A stretch of DNA of 64,000 bases from F1-120-MAGs238 sp964484185 (lineage in GTDB: Bacteria > Planctomycetota > Phycisphaerae > Phycisphaerales > UBA1924), in the NCBI GenBank assembly GCA_964484185.1, contig CAZAEQ010000020.1:1-64000 (forward strand), written 5' to 3'. Shown in pieces: positions 9,035 to 19,905 of the stretch (positions are counted from its first letter, which is position 1; every line of letters begins with the position of its first letter). The notes under the pieces were generated by a model. That model had not been told where the DNA came from and searched no databases. It worked only from the letters and a program-made list of their open reading frames with translations. The position numbers and the translations under genes were made by a program.

Positions 9035-9457
9035 CTACGGTCGCCAGCTCTCCCGATACCCCATCACCACCAGGATACATGGCCCGCCCGCAATCACATT
9101 GAGTCCGGCATCCTGCGCCTCCGCAACCGCTTCATCGCTCTCAGCTCCCGGCTGCATCCAGATATTCTTGATACCCAGCCGAATCGCACTCCGCACAATT
9201 CCAGTCGTCACCGCTGGCGGCGTGATGATCGAAATCCCGTGCACAGTTCGCCCTATCTCCTCCAGCGATCTCACCGCGGGCAATCCCTCCATCACACTTT
9301 CATGAGGATTCACCGCAATCACCTCGCGCCCATGTTGCATGTACGCGCGCAGCACCTTGTTCCCATACTTCCCGCGGTTCGCAGATGCGCCTGCCACCGC
9401 ATGTGGCGACCCATTCAAAAACTGATCGATCTGGTCCTGAAGAGATTCCTGGCTCAT
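9035..9457 (-). CDS. CoA-binding domain protein (YccU-like)
   Basis: This is a 140-residue, single Rossmann-type CoA-binding domain. Visible landmarks are HAVAGASANRGKYGN (nucleotide loop), EVIAVNPHE, HGISIITPP, IKNIWMQPGAES and GGPCILV. Related proteins resemble the CoA-binding part of succinyl-CoA ligase alpha chains and are widespread with no proven reaction. The start at 9457 has GGAGG eight bases upstream; a longer frame to 9709 lacks such a site and is of poor composition. It probably stands alone on the minus strand. Confidence 0.85.
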   Translation of the reverse strand: MSQESLQDQIDQFLNGSPHAVAGASANRGKYGNKVLRAYMQHGREVIAVNPHESVMEGLPAVRSLEEIGRTVHGISIITPPAVTTGIVRSAIRLGIKNIWMQPGAESDEAVAEAQDAGLNVIAGGPCILVVMGYRESWRP

Positions 9458-9590
9458 GGGGGTTGCCTCCAATCCGAACCTTAGTGTAAACGCACAACCA
9501 CACACCCTTGTCACCTTATTTAGACGCCTTTCTGGCTTGTGCGATGACGAAGACCAGCATGCACCCCCCCCGGTGGCAAGGGTGGGAGTA

Positions 9591-10187
9591 CTACAACGGC
9601 AGGCATTGCCGCTCAAGATGCAGCTTGTAGTCCTCGATCGCACGCGAAATCTGCGGGTTCTTGAAGATGTCGAACACGCCGAATTCCGGGAGGATGTCAA
9701 AACCCACAAACTTGTAGTTCGATGTGATGGCTAGAAACAGGTCGGCGGTTCCCTTGCCGCCGTACATGATGCTCTGAGGGTTATCAAAGGTCTCACGCGG
9801 CGCATTCCACGTGGCGCAGATCATGAACTTCTTTCCTTGCATCTTTCCGCCCGAGCCATATTGCCGGTTTGGGTCGTCGCGCGTGCGGCCATCATCTGCG
9901 AGGAGCGCCTTGTTCGCCAGGCCAAAGTTGAACACTTCGTCCACATACTTCTTATAGATCCACGGCGCTCCGAACCAGTTCACCGGCATTTGCAAAATGA
10001 CCAGATCCGCGGCCACATGCTTGGTCACTTCTTCTTCTGGGTCGTAGCCTCGCTCGACGAACGTCTCGACGACCTCGTGTCCGCGCTCAGTGAAGAACGC
10101 TTTTGCAATCCCCATGAAGGTCATGTTCAGTTTGCCCTCGGACCAACCGGCGTAGGTAAGGTGAGTATTGATGATTAGCAGATTCAA
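9591..10187 (-). CDS. mdaB: MdaB-like NADPH:quinone reductase (flavodoxin fold)
   Basis: This is a 198-residue protein. It follows the MdaB pattern: NLLIINTH at the start, ADLVILQMPVNWFGAPWIYKKYVDEVF, ADDGRTRDDPNRQYGSGGKMQGKKFM and TWNAPRETF. MdaB proteins are FAD-dependent and reduce quinones by two electrons using NADPH, which protects against oxidative and electrophile stress. The likely start is TTG at 10187, with AGAGG seven bases upstream; a TTG at 10211 is the longer option. It follows the aldo/keto reductase gene by 36 bp and is probably cotranscribed with it under the divergent AraC-type regulator. Confidence 0.87.
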   Translation of the reverse strand: MNLLIINTHLTYAGWSEGKLNMTFMGIAKAFFTERGHEVVETFVERGYDPEEEVTKHVAADLVILQMPVNWFGAPWIYKKYVDEVFNFGLANKALLADDGRTRDDPNRQYGSGGKMQGKKFMICATWNAPRETFDNPQSIMYGGKGTADLFLAITSNYKFVGFDILPEFGVFDIFKNPQISRAIEDYKLHLERQCLPL

Positions 10188-10223
10188 ACTCGTACCTCTC
10201 AGGTCAAACAAGCCAGCGGCGTG

Positions 10224-11489
<1,266 letters not shown>

Positions 11490-11496
11490 TCACTGG

Positions 11497-11560
11497 TTGG
11501 ACAATACGATAGTTTTCGGCATGGACAATCAGACAATCCTCGATGTTGCTTGTACAATCC
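11497..11560. promoter_or_regulatory. Candidate operator with four ACAAT direct repeats
   Basis: The divergent control region carries TTGGACAATA (11497-11506), ATGGACAATC (11521-11530), CAGACAATCC (11529-11538) and TTGTACAATCC (11549-11559) in one orientation. AraC-family regulators commonly bind direct repeats. Assignment to the adjacent regulator is inference. Confidence 0.35.
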
Positions 11561-11629
11561 TCCAAAACAGCGTCAAGTGCGGTCCTGGACGTCACACTCT
11601 GTAGACATGCGAAATGAAAAGGGAACACG

Positions 11630-12541
11630 ATGAAGGAGCAAAATTCGAGGATGACAGCTGATCGTCAGGAACTGGCTGAGCGCATCGCTCGTGCGCTGCC
11701 GCGCGATGGGCGTGTTGAACCCTTGCCGGGCATTGCGTTCATGCGGATGTCAACACCCCGTCAGCCGGTTCATGGCGTCCTCGAACCCTCGTTTTGTGTA
11801 ATCGCGCAAGGCAGCAAGGAAATCCTTCTAAACACTGAGCGCTTCCGATACGATGCGGCACACTACCTCATCAGCACGATTGGAATACCCGCAATTGGAG
11901 AAGTGATCGAGGCCTCTCGATCGCGGCCCTATCTCAGTTTCCAATTGTTCCTCAACCCGGCGATGGTGACATCGGTCATGATGGAGTCCGCCGCCGCAGT
12001 GCCGCGGGCCGGCAGCGTCAAGGCCGTCGACGTGAGTCCGCTCGACGCGAATCTCCTGGACGCCACGTTGCGGCTGGTCAAACTCACTGACAATCCTGAT
12101 GAGTATCGAGTGCTGGGGCCATTGGTGACCCGCGAGATCATCTTCCGCCTTCTAACCGGAGCGCAAGCCGCGCGACTGCATCATCTTGCCAAACTCGGCG
12201 GCCAAGCACACCGAATGTTTTGTGCTGTTGCGACCGTGCGAGAACAATTTGACAAGCCGCTGCGAATTGAAAAACTGGCAAAGGAACTGGGCATGAGCCC
12301 TTCGGGATTTCATGCCCACTTCAAAACAGCCACAGCAATGAGCCCGCTGCAGTTTCAAAAACACCTTCGACTCCAGGAAGCCAGGCGCCTGATGCTCAGC
12401 GAGAATCTTGATGCGGCTCAAGCCGGATACCGCGTAGGCTACGACGATCCATCGCACTTCAGCCGCGAGTACAAGCGCCACTTCGGTGAACCGCCCGCAC
12501 GCGATGTGGAACGATTGCGTGAGTTTGCGAACGCTCACTGA
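11630..12541 (+). CDS. AraC-family transcriptional regulator, YqhC-like
   Basis: This is a 303-residue protein. The N-terminal AraC_N (cupin-like) domain covers about residues 25-185 (LEPSFCVIAQGSKEILLN, YLISTIGIPAIGEV, SRPYLSFQLFLNP). The C-terminal AraC DNA-binding domain has two helix-turn-helix units (LAKELGMSPSGFHAHFKTAT and AGYRVGYDDPSHFSREYKRHFG). This architecture and its divergent position next to an aldo/keto reductase and a quinone reductase match YqhC, which activates aldehyde-reductase genes on electrophile stress. The effector here is inferred, not seen. AAAAGGG stands six bases before the ATG. Confidence 0.9.
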   Translation: MKEQNSRMTADRQELAERIARALPRDGRVEPLPGIAFMRMSTPRQPVHGVLEPSFCVIAQGSKEILLNTERFRYDAAHYLISTIGIPAIGEVIEASRSRPYLSFQLFLNPAMVTSVMMESAAAVPRAGSVKAVDVSPLDANLLDATLRLVKLTDNPDEYRVLGPLVTREIIFRLLTGAQAARLHHLAKLGGQAHRMFCAVATVREQFDKPLRIEKLAKELGMSPSGFHAHFKTATAMSPLQFQKHLRLQEARRLMLSENLDAAQAGYRVGYDDPSHFSREYKRHFGEPPARDVERLREFANAH

Positions 12542-12630
12542 AAAGTTCAAACTTGGTACGAAATCGTCCGTTGGCATGAACCAATAGAGCTTTCGCACTT
12601 GCCAGGTGTATCCGCAGGTTGACAAATCAT

Positions 12631-12667
12631 CCTTGCAAATCATCCATCGCGTGGAAGATTTGCAAGG
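12631..12667. repeat. 11-bp perfect inverted repeat
   Basis: CCTTGCAAATC (12631-12641) pairs with GATTTGCAAGG (12657-12667) over a 15-base loop, about 90 bases after the AraC-type gene. No T-run follows, so it could be an operator or a non-canonical terminator. Confidence 0.45.
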
Positions 12668-12779
12668 ACAAGTTGCGGTGTCATTGGACCAACTGAGTCG
12701 GTTCAGTAGTTATAGGACCTTGATTCGAGAAAACTACCATCTTTTTACCTTCTTTCACTAAAACTCTTGCCGTTTAGAC

Positions 12780-12807
12780 TTGACAGACCCCGCCCCCATC
12801 GGATAAC
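12780..12807 (+). promoter_or_regulatory. Sigma-70 type promoter, possibly driving a leaderless mRNA
   Basis: A perfect -35 TTGACA (12780-12785) lies 16 bases before GATAAC (12802-12807). Transcription would start near 12814, which is essentially at the ATG at 12816. Confidence 0.55.
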
Positions 12808-12815
12808 GTACGTCA

Positions 12816-13343
12816 ATGCAAACCGAACCCAATCAACTCGCCGACGTTTTCACCCTTCAAAACGCCTCTCTCATCCAGACCGCGCCTCTGGAAGTCACCG
12901 ATCCGCGTTGGACCTCCTTCCTCGATTCCTACTCCATCTTCCAGCAGCTCGAGCTCAACAAGCTCCTCAAACAAAAGATCGCTGAAGACCCTTCAGACAA
13001 GGCGGCCGCCGCATTGCTGCGTGCTCACAACCTCTTTGAGCGCACCCGTTCCCGCATGGGACGGATCGAAGAGGCATCGAATCGCGCTGCCCAGCCAAAC
13101 TCTCCCGAACGCGATGAAGCAGTGAGCTTCCTTCTCACGGAACTCGCCGATGGCGATCGTCCCGCCAAAGAACTCCTCGACCTCGCGCAATCCATAGGAA
13201 TCTCGCCGCGCACCCTCAAACGCGCAAAAGCAGAACTCAACATCATCTCAGTCCAGCGCGCACTCCCCAACCAGTTCCGCGGCTGGGTCTGGACGCTCAA
13301 CCCCAACTCAACAGACCCTGCCCCAACCCTGCAATCAAAATAA
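12816..13343 (+). CDS. Helix-turn-helix protein of unknown function
   Basis: This is a 175-residue protein. The C-terminal part (about 100-165: AVSFLLTELADGDRPAKELLDLAQSIGIS, then PRTLKRAKAELNI and a GWVWTL end) matches the winged-helix tail seen in phage and plasmid primase/helicase proteins. The N-terminal hundred residues are helical and charged, with no family I recognise. A DNA-binding or regulatory role is inferred. No ribosome site precedes ATG 12816, and the promoter places transcription start almost on it, so translation may be leaderless. The gene is single and ends at a shared terminator. Confidence 0.6.
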   Translation: MQTEPNQLADVFTLQNASLIQTAPLEVTDPRWTSFLDSYSIFQQLELNKLLKQKIAEDPSDKAAAALLRAHNLFERTRSRMGRIEEASNRAAQPNSPERDEAVSFLLTELADGDRPAKELLDLAQSIGISPRTLKRAKAELNIISVQRALPNQFRGWVWTLNPNSTDPAPTLQSK

Positions 13344-13395
13344 TCTCAGGGGGCCACGATCGGTGGCCCTCTGAAAATATCGTGGCCCCCTGAGA
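13344..13395. terminator. Bidirectional terminator with a duplicated arm
   Basis: A 17-bp perfect stem (13344-13360 with 13379-13395) sits between convergent genes. The first arm can also pair locally: GGGCCAC (13351-13357) with GTGGCCC (13363-13369). The segments 13361-13378 and 13380-13397 are near copies, so the second arm looks duplicated. Confidence 0.65.
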
Positions 13396-13400
13396 ATCTT

Positions 13401-13853
13401 TCAGGTCATGACAATCGGAACGGTATTGCACTCCGGGCACGGCGCAGCCGAACCAATTCCAACGCGGCTGTATCCACACTTCGGACACATTCCCAATCGA
13501 GTTCGACGCAACCAAGGCCGCCAGACAAAAATCGCAACCGCCGCGGCGACAATCGTGGGAATCCACAGCGGAAAAGATAAGCGTGTAAGAGATTGACTTG
13601 CATTGAAAAGGAACATCTCTGACGAAAAACGGTCTGGTCGAAACACTTTCAGACCTGGCTTGAATAAAGATGCAGAGAACCCTTCGTGTTTCTCGAAAGC
13701 AACTTCGCCTTGTGCTATGACCACCCAGTTCCCATCGCGGACAACCAGAAGCGCTGTACAGCGATAACTGCCGATCCACGCGGCAAGAAACAACGCTGAT
13801 GCAATCGTCGCAATCAACGCGACGCAAAGCCGAATTCTCGATGTGCGATTCAC
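13401..13853 (-). CDS. Membrane protein with C-terminal zinc ribbon
   Basis: This is a 150-residue protein starting at GTG 13853. It has one N-terminal membrane segment (RLCVALIATIASALFLAAWI), a roughly 60-residue exported loop, a second membrane segment (FPLWIPTIVAAAVAIFVW) and a cytoplasmic zinc ribbon with MCPKCGYS and PCPECN (four Cys). This layout is common among planctomycete small membrane proteins, and its role is unknown. It converges on the helix-turn-helix gene and shares the terminator there. A second protein of similar plan lies at 23590. Confidence 0.7.
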   Translation of the reverse strand: MNRTSRIRLCVALIATIASALFLAAWIGSYRCTALLVVRDGNWVVIAQGEVAFEKHEGFSASLFKPGLKVFRPDRFSSEMFLFNASQSLTRLSFPLWIPTIVAAAVAIFVWRPWLRRTRLGMCPKCGYSRVGIGSAAPCPECNTVPIVMT

Positions 13854-14009
13854 GGATAGAGCGTAGGTGTACTTTTCAGAACGTCAGTGAGCAAAGATCC
13901 GGAGCGTCACCGTGTTACACAGAAGTGACTACATCACCCATCAACTACCTGCAACAATCGAGGGCTCACGTACGCTTCGCGGACATTCGAATTTCCAGTC
14001 GGGAGAATT

Positions 14010-16616
14010 ATGCGATTCCAATCAACCTTCATAGCTGCCCTTTCGCTTATCGTCGCGATCTGTGCCTTCGCTGTTCAAAAGGCCACGGCAAACGAGCGGG
14101 TGAACGTGGCCAGTCACGCAGAGCTTGCGGGCAGCGCGGTTGTACACGAACCCGCCCCCGATTTGCTCAAAGGTTGGACAGCAGAGAATTTCGCCTTGCC
14201 GCCCGGCTTCGCGCCGGATCTGCCGACGGGTCATGAGGCGTTGCGATTCGCGCCCGGATGGCGAGACCCCAAATCCGTCGATTTCTGGACCTACGCATTC
14301 ATAATGTGGATCAACGAGCCCGCGCCAGACAAAGTGCGAATCAAGGAACTGCTGGAAAAATACTACGATGGGCTTCTCGCTTCGTTCGCAACTGCCAAAC
14401 AGAAAGATATCAGCGGCACTCCTGCACACGTTGAAGTAGTGCGAAGTGGGACGAATTTCTTCGAAGTGAAGTTGCGCGTCGTCGACGCTTTCGCGACCTT
14501 TGAACCGATCGAACTGCGCGTCGTGATCGATTGCTACTCCCGAACCGATGACAGTTCAGTCTTACACATCCACTTGAGTCCGCAACCCAAAGAGCATGCA
14601 ATCTGGCGATCACTGGAAGTCGCGATTGCAGATATCGTGTCGAAGGAAGGTGCATTGCAAAAGAAGGAAGATGAAAAAGTCATTGATCCAATGGCCGGCT
14701 TCGCACGCCTGGTCGGCGGCGAGTGGAAAACTACAGCGCAGAGCGGCACAAGCATGTTCGACACCTGGCATTGGGGACCAAATGGGCGCTCTGTCCGTGT
14801 CATGACAGATGGCGAAAGCGCCGGCGGCGACCCATGGCGCGAATTGCGCGTCATGTACTGGCACCCCGGCCGCAAACAGGTACGTGTGCTCGGTCTCAGC
14901 CCATACGCCGCCGGAGTGAGTGAAGGCACGATCAAGTTCAATGGTGACTCTGCCGAAGCATTGTCCGACATGTATCAGAGCGGCAATCCCCCAGTGCACC
15001 GCAAATTGAGCTCGCGCTGGAAGTTTGATGGCCCCGACAAGTACAACGATGCGTTACTTGAAGAAAACGGAGCCGCTGGCTATGCGCCCCTGGCCGCCTG
15101 GGACCGTGTCCGCATCGCCCCGAGCGCAACAAAGCAGCCACGGATTGCAGAAAAAGCTCCGAGTCTCCCTGGACAACTGAAGGTCTTCGAACCATTAGTG
15201 GACAAAACGTGGGATTCGCGTGGGAGAGCCAAAGGGAACTGGGAAACCGATCAGCCGTTCCACATCGAAACAACATTCGAGTGGGTACCCCTTGCCAACG
15301 CGGTCTACGCCCGCACGTTCATGTTGCGAGGAAACGGCATCCCGATTCACTTGGTCGATGCATACATCTATCACCACACCGGAACTGGCAAGCTGCGATG
15401 CCTCGCGCTGGCGTGTCCCGAGGCTGGCCGCGGCCGCGTATACGAAGGCGACGTCACAATGCTCGAAGACGGCGCGATTCAATTCGAATTGACGGGATAT
15501 GAGGGCGCGCGCGCTGTCCCGTATGTGATGCGGCTCGACTTCGAAAAAGATGGGAAGCTGCATCAACGCGTCTGGTCACCTGATACCGCCCAGCGGCCCA
15601 TGCTCGACATCCACCACACTGCTGCAGCAATGAGCAAGAACATCATGGTCGTTTTTCAGGACAGCAAGAACAACTACTGGTTTGGAAGTTGGTTACAAGG
15701 CGTGTATCGCTATGACGGAAAAGCAATCACCCATCTCACAACCAATGATGGCCTGGCTGACGATCGAGTGAATGGAATCCAGGAAGACAAAGCAGGAAAC
15801 ATCTACTTCGCCACATCCAGCGGCATCAGTAAGTTCGATGGACAAACTTTCACAACGTTGATCCCTGTGGCGAGTGATCCGCCTGACAAAGAATGGAAGC
15901 TGAACCCTGGTGATTTGTGGTTCCAAGGCAGTCATGGCGCCGGCGCGGTTTCTCGCTACGACGGCAAAGTACTACACGGCCTGGACTTCCCTGCGACCAA
16001 ACTCGGTGATGCCCATTACGCAGAGTTTCCGCGTTCTAAATATCCACGCATGAAGTTCAGTCCGTACGATATTTACAGCATCTATAAGGACAGCAAAGGC
16101 AATGTCTGGTTCGGCGCAGGAACTGGTGTAGGGGCGATGGGCGCATGTCGCTTTGATGGAAACTCCTTTACCTGGATCTCGTCGGACGAAATGGAATTCG
16201 GCGACATCGCGTACTGTGTTCGATCCATCGCCGAAGATAAAGATGGAAAGTTCTGGTTCAGCAATACCAAGCATCGTTACCAGGTGTTTCCAAACGATGC
16301 GCCCCAGCCCGCGCAAGTTCAGGGAAAGGCGGTCACCTACAAAAAAGAAAATGGAGTCTCCCATGCTGAAGATGATTTCCCATTCTTCATGTCAAGCATC
16401 AAAGACACAAATGGCGACCTGTGGATGGCATCGTTTGGCGCAGGGGTCTGGCGATTCGATGGCGAAAAGATAACCCAATATCCTGTCCTGGATAATGGCG
16501 AGCAGGTGACGCTCTACTCAATCTCTCAGGACAAACAAGGTGTCTTGTGGCTCGGATCCCATGAAGCCGGGGCCTACCGGTTTAACGGCAAGTCATTTGA
16601 AAAATTTGTGCCCTAG
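14010..16616 (+). CDS. Large secreted protein: two lipocalin-like domains plus a propeller
   Basis: This is an 868-residue protein with a signal peptide (MRFQSTFIAALSLIVAICAFA). Residues about 230-385 (FARLVGGEW...DTWHWGPNGRSVRV...RELRVMYWHPGRKQ) and about 390-520 (LVDKTWDSRGRAKGNW...VYARTFML...AYIYHH) look like two DUF1579/lipocalin-like beta-barrel units. Residues about 540-868 hold seven Reg_prop-like blades (NNYWFGSWLQGVYRYDGK, GNIYFATSSGISKFDGQ and so on). No kinase or output domain is present. GGGAG lies four bases before the ATG. The gene is single. The blade motif matches the lipoprotein at 7869, so the two share a family, but the ligand is unknown. Confidence 0.8.
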   Translation: MRFQSTFIAALSLIVAICAFAVQKATANERVNVASHAELAGSAVVHEPAPDLLKGWTAENFALPPGFAPDLPTGHEALRFAPGWRDPKSVDFWTYAFIMWINEPAPDKVRIKELLEKYYDGLLASFATAKQKDISGTPAHVEVVRSGTNFFEVKLRVVDAFATFEPIELRVVIDCYSRTDDSSVLHIHLSPQPKEHAIWRSLEVAIADIVSKEGALQKKEDEKVIDPMAGFARLVGGEWKTTAQSGTSMFDTWHWGPNGRSVRVMTDGESAGGDPWRELRVMYWHPGRKQVRVLGLSPYAAGVSEGTIKFNGDSAEALSDMYQSGNPPVHRKLSSRWKFDGPDKYNDALLEENGAAGYAPLAAWDRVRIAPSATKQPRIAEKAPSLPGQLKVFEPLVDKTWDSRGRAKGNWETDQPFHIETTFEWVPLANAVYARTFMLRGNGIPIHLVDAYIYHHTGTGKLRCLALACPEAGRGRVYEGDVTMLEDGAIQFELTGYEGARAVPYVMRLDFEKDGKLHQRVWSPDTAQRPMLDIHHTAAAMSKNIMVVFQDSKNNYWFGSWLQGVYRYDGKAITHLTTNDGLADDRVNGIQEDKAGNIYFATSSGISKFDGQTFTTLIPVASDPPDKEWKLNPGDLWFQGSHGAGAVSRYDGKVLHGLDFPATKLGDAHYAEFPRSKYPRMKFSPYDIYSIYKDSKGNVWFGAGTGVGAMGACRFDGNSFTWISSDEMEFGDIAYCVRSIAEDKDGKFWFSNTKHRYQVFPNDAPQPAQVQGKAVTYKKENGVSHAEDDFPFFMSSIKDTNGDLWMASFGAGVWRFDGEKITQYPVLDNGEQVTLYSISQDKQGVLWLGSHEAGAYRFNGKSFEKFVP

Positions 16617-16829
16617 CGGTTCAGACCGGGCCTGATTAAGCGAAAAGGCCGTTCCGCGTATCGGTTCTGAAGAATCTGCAACCAGCGTGTCCCTTTTTTC
16701 AACGTCGCATCGCATGTCCCTTTGAACGCACCTTTCCAGCGAATCCCTCGTCTGGAGGTGCGCTCATGGAAATCGCACATCGCGTTCGCATCTTCCCGCC
16801 CCTGGCGGCATTACTGAAGGAGTTTTGAC

Positions 16830-19826
16830 ATGCTGAGCAATCTAAGGAATCGTCGTTTGGCACGCCGCGGAATATGCGGAATTGTGGTTGCAGCTGGTTG
16901 TGCAATGGCAGCGCCGGTCGCTCAAGCACAGGTGATGTTGTGGAACAACGCCGCGGGCGGGTCGGCCGGAACTGCGGCAAACTGGAATCCGGTACAAGTT
17001 CCCGGCGCAGCTAACATCCTGAACTTCAACCTCGCGGGAAACTTTGCCGTGTCATTCCCGGCAACAGTTCCGACATCAGCGCAGCACAACTACAACACCG
17101 GCACAATTTCATTGTCCACGCTTGCGCCACACACCGCAACGACTCAGCTTGTCGTCGGGCTCAACGCCGCTTCAACTCCCAATGTCACGCTCACAGCCGG
17201 ATCGCTGAGTTCAAGCATCATCGTCGTCGCATCGAACGCGACTTCAACTTCAACGCTGAACATCAACGGACCCACAGCAGATGTGTTCTCGACAGGAGCA
17301 AATGGAGTGCGCGTTGGCAGTGGCGGCAACGGAACCCTGAACATCACTTCCGGCGGCAGCCTTCGCTCGCAAGGCGCATTCACCCTTGCGCTTCAGGCTG
17401 GTTCGCAAGGTGCGGCAACCGTTTCCGGACTTTCCGGAGCTGTCCGTTCTGAACTTGTGACACTCGATGCCGCGAACGGAGACATGTTCATCGCGCAGAA
17501 TGGCGCAGGCACTTTGCAGGTGTTGCTAGGCGGACTGGTCGATATCGCTGATGATTCCTTCATCGCACCGACCGCAGGATTCACAGGCAGTGTCACGGTC
17601 GGTAGCACTGTTGCGACCGACAGCACGTTTGACACGGTCGGCGATCTCCATATAGGCAGCAATCTCACCGCGGCCGCCGCCGGAACTGGTACACTGACAA
17701 TCAACGATGGCGGATTCGCCACCGTTGATGGAACGACTCAGATTGGTGACTCTGCGGGCGGCACCGGCACTCTTGTAATGCGCGATGGGGGCAACCTCCT
17801 CACTCGTTCACTTTCGATTGATCCTGTACATGGCGTGCTGTCGCATCTTGGCGGGGCCATTTCTGTTGTGGGGGGCACCTTCACCGCGCCAAACAATCAG
17901 CTCACGATGAACGGCATCGCAGGAGACAATCCGATCCTGAGTATCGTCTCGGGCGCACAGTGCACGTTGTCTGCGCCAGCAGGGACGCGGGCCCTGACCG
18001 TCGCAACAACAGAGCGAGCAACAGTGAGTACTGGCACGGTGGGTTCAGTGTTTCACGTAGCCTCGGGCGACATCGTGGTCGGCGAGTTCATCGGTGGAAG
18101 TGGCCTCATTCAAACCCAAAATAGTGGCATGTTCTCATTCGCGAATTCCGGACTGCTCACCGTTGGAAAGGGCGGTCTGGGAAGAATCGTCTTTGGCGCC
18201 AGCGGCCGTCTCTCCGGCGGATCTGTGGAAGCGGCGACTCTGGCCTCTGGCACGTCCATCATCAACGTCAGCCAGTCTAACGCGACCTTTGACATTGCAG
18301 GTACCCTTGCCCTTGGCGGAACGATGGCGGCAGCCGGCGGCACGGCGGCGATGACGATCGGCACTGCTTCTCCAAACAGCGGCACAGTGACTGTGACGGC
18401 GGGCGATATTCCTGGAGGGATCGGCACCAAGATCTGGAATGGCGGCTCGCTCACAATCAACGCCGGGGGAAGGCTCAATTCCGATCGCGTCGTGTTCAAT
18501 TCCGGCACTTTCACGCTCGCAGGCGGCACAATTGATGCGTCCAATCTTGTCATCGCCAGCGCAGGGCCCAATTTGCTGACAGGCACCATCGTGAGGCTGA
18601 TGCAACCCGCAGGTGCCGGGGTCGCGACACTCTCAGGCCCGCTTTCTGTTGGCTTTCTTGTCAACAACGGCGTTATCAATGTTGGGGATCACACGCTTTC
18701 AATCGGGAGCGATGGCACGCCAATGTTAGGAAACTGCGATGTTGGCGCGCTTGGACATGTAGTCTGCTCACAAACTCTCTCGCTTGCTTCCGGCAGCGTG
18801 CTCTCCGGCAGCGGCGCCATTGACGCCCGCTTGGACAACGCCGGCACGATTACTTCTACCGGCACAGGTCTCACATTGAACGGACTGGTCACAGGACTTG
18901 GTGAAGGGATCGGTGGAACGGCTATTCACTTTGGAACCAGCGGCGGGTTTACCGGTACCGGCGCATTCTCGTCTTCAACACCGGTCAGTGCGCAAGCGGG
19001 GTCACAGATTACGGCTACCGGTAACTTGAACCTCGGCTCCAATTCGAGCTCCGCCGGTTTTGCATCAGCAGGACGGATCTTTGTATCAGGCAGTTCTGCT
19101 GTCCTTTTGAGAGACAGCGACGGCGCACAGGTTCACGACGTTCACTTTGTCAGTGGAAATGTCACTACTCCACCTCAAGTCATTTGCTCCGCTGGCCTCT
19201 CGGTCACTGGAGTTGTGAGCGGTACCGGCACTATCGGCGGCGACTCTAACTCGCCAATGCAGGCTGCCGGTGCAACACTCACTCCAGGTTCCAGCTTGCA
19301 GGCGGGATCCATCTTCCTGAACGCAGATACAGTCCTCGGGCCGACAAGCACGACCGAAATTGACATTTTCGATGCGGCCTCCCATGACGAGATTCGTTCT
19401 CTGAGCCACCTCGAACTCAATCCTCTTCGAACCGTTCCAGGTGATATCACACTTGACGGCACGCTTGTCCTGCGGGTGTCGCCAACTCACACGCCTGTCA
19501 GCGGCGAATCTCACCACATCGTGGTGACCAACCAGGGAATGCTCGGACCAGATGGCCGCATCTTTGGTAATTTCACCACACTCGATGTGCCGCGTCACTG
19601 GCTGATCAGGGTTGTCCCAAATCAGAGTGACGGTCAGGAGAACGGTGTGTTCGCGGTCTATTGCACCGCCGATTTCAACGAGGATGGAACTGTGGACTTT
19701 TTCGACTACCTCGACTTCGTGGACGCATTCAGCAGCGGCGATGGAACCGCCGACTTCAATGCTGACACCACCATCGATTTCTTTGACTACCTGGATTTTG
19801 TAGATGCGTTCAGTATTGGCTGTTAA
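16830..19826 (+). CDS. Secreted beta-helix protein with GC-type dockerin C-terminus
   Basis: This is a 998-residue protein. The signal peptide ends near APVAQA. The body is rich in Gly, Ser, Thr and Asn, with repeats of the VGSGGNGTLNITSGGSL and IGDSAGGTGTLVMRDGG kind, as in the T5SS/PEP-CTERM-associated repeat of predicted right-handed beta-helices. The last 55 residues contain two EF-hand-like dockerin units (DFNEDGTVDFFDYLDF and DFNADTTIDFFDYLDF), ending SIGC. In planctomycetes this GC-terminated dockerin is regarded as a sorting or anchoring domain; calcium binding is inferred from the DxNxDGxxD spacing. AAGGAG stands seven bases before the ATG. Confidence 0.87.
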   Translation: MLSNLRNRRLARRGICGIVVAAGCAMAAPVAQAQVMLWNNAAGGSAGTAANWNPVQVPGAANILNFNLAGNFAVSFPATVPTSAQHNYNTGTISLSTLAPHTATTQLVVGLNAASTPNVTLTAGSLSSSIIVVASNATSTSTLNINGPTADVFSTGANGVRVGSGGNGTLNITSGGSLRSQGAFTLALQAGSQGAATVSGLSGAVRSELVTLDAANGDMFIAQNGAGTLQVLLGGLVDIADDSFIAPTAGFTGSVTVGSTVATDSTFDTVGDLHIGSNLTAAAAGTGTLTINDGGFATVDGTTQIGDSAGGTGTLVMRDGGNLLTRSLSIDPVHGVLSHLGGAISVVGGTFTAPNNQLTMNGIAGDNPILSIVSGAQCTLSAPAGTRALTVATTERATVSTGTVGSVFHVASGDIVVGEFIGGSGLIQTQNSGMFSFANSGLLTVGKGGLGRIVFGASGRLSGGSVEAATLASGTSIINVSQSNATFDIAGTLALGGTMAAAGGTAAMTIGTASPNSGTVTVTAGDIPGGIGTKIWNGGSLTINAGGRLNSDRVVFNSGTFTLAGGTIDASNLVIASAGPNLLTGTIVRLMQPAGAGVATLSGPLSVGFLVNNGVINVGDHTLSIGSDGTPMLGNCDVGALGHVVCSQTLSLASGSVLSGSGAIDARLDNAGTITSTGTGLTLNGLVTGLGEGIGGTAIHFGTSGGFTGTGAFSSSTPVSAQAGSQITATGNLNLGSNSSSAGFASAGRIFVSGSSAVLLRDSDGAQVHDVHFVSGNVTTPPQVICSAGLSVTGVVSGTGTIGGDSNSPMQAAGATLTPGSSLQAGSIFLNADTVLGPTSTTEIDIFDAASHDEIRSLSHLELNPLRTVPGDITLDGTLVLRVSPTHTPVSGESHHIVVTNQGMLGPDGRIFGNFTTLDVPRHWLIRVVPNQSDGQENGVFAVYCTADFNEDGTVDFFDYLDFVDAFSSGDGTADFNADTTIDFFDYLDFVDAFSIGC

Positions 19827-19905
19827 GTAGACGTTCAACATAGTTCCTGCTGAGCTATTCAGACTGGAAAGGTCGAACTGGATCGGGAGCGTGTTACATT
19901 GGAAC

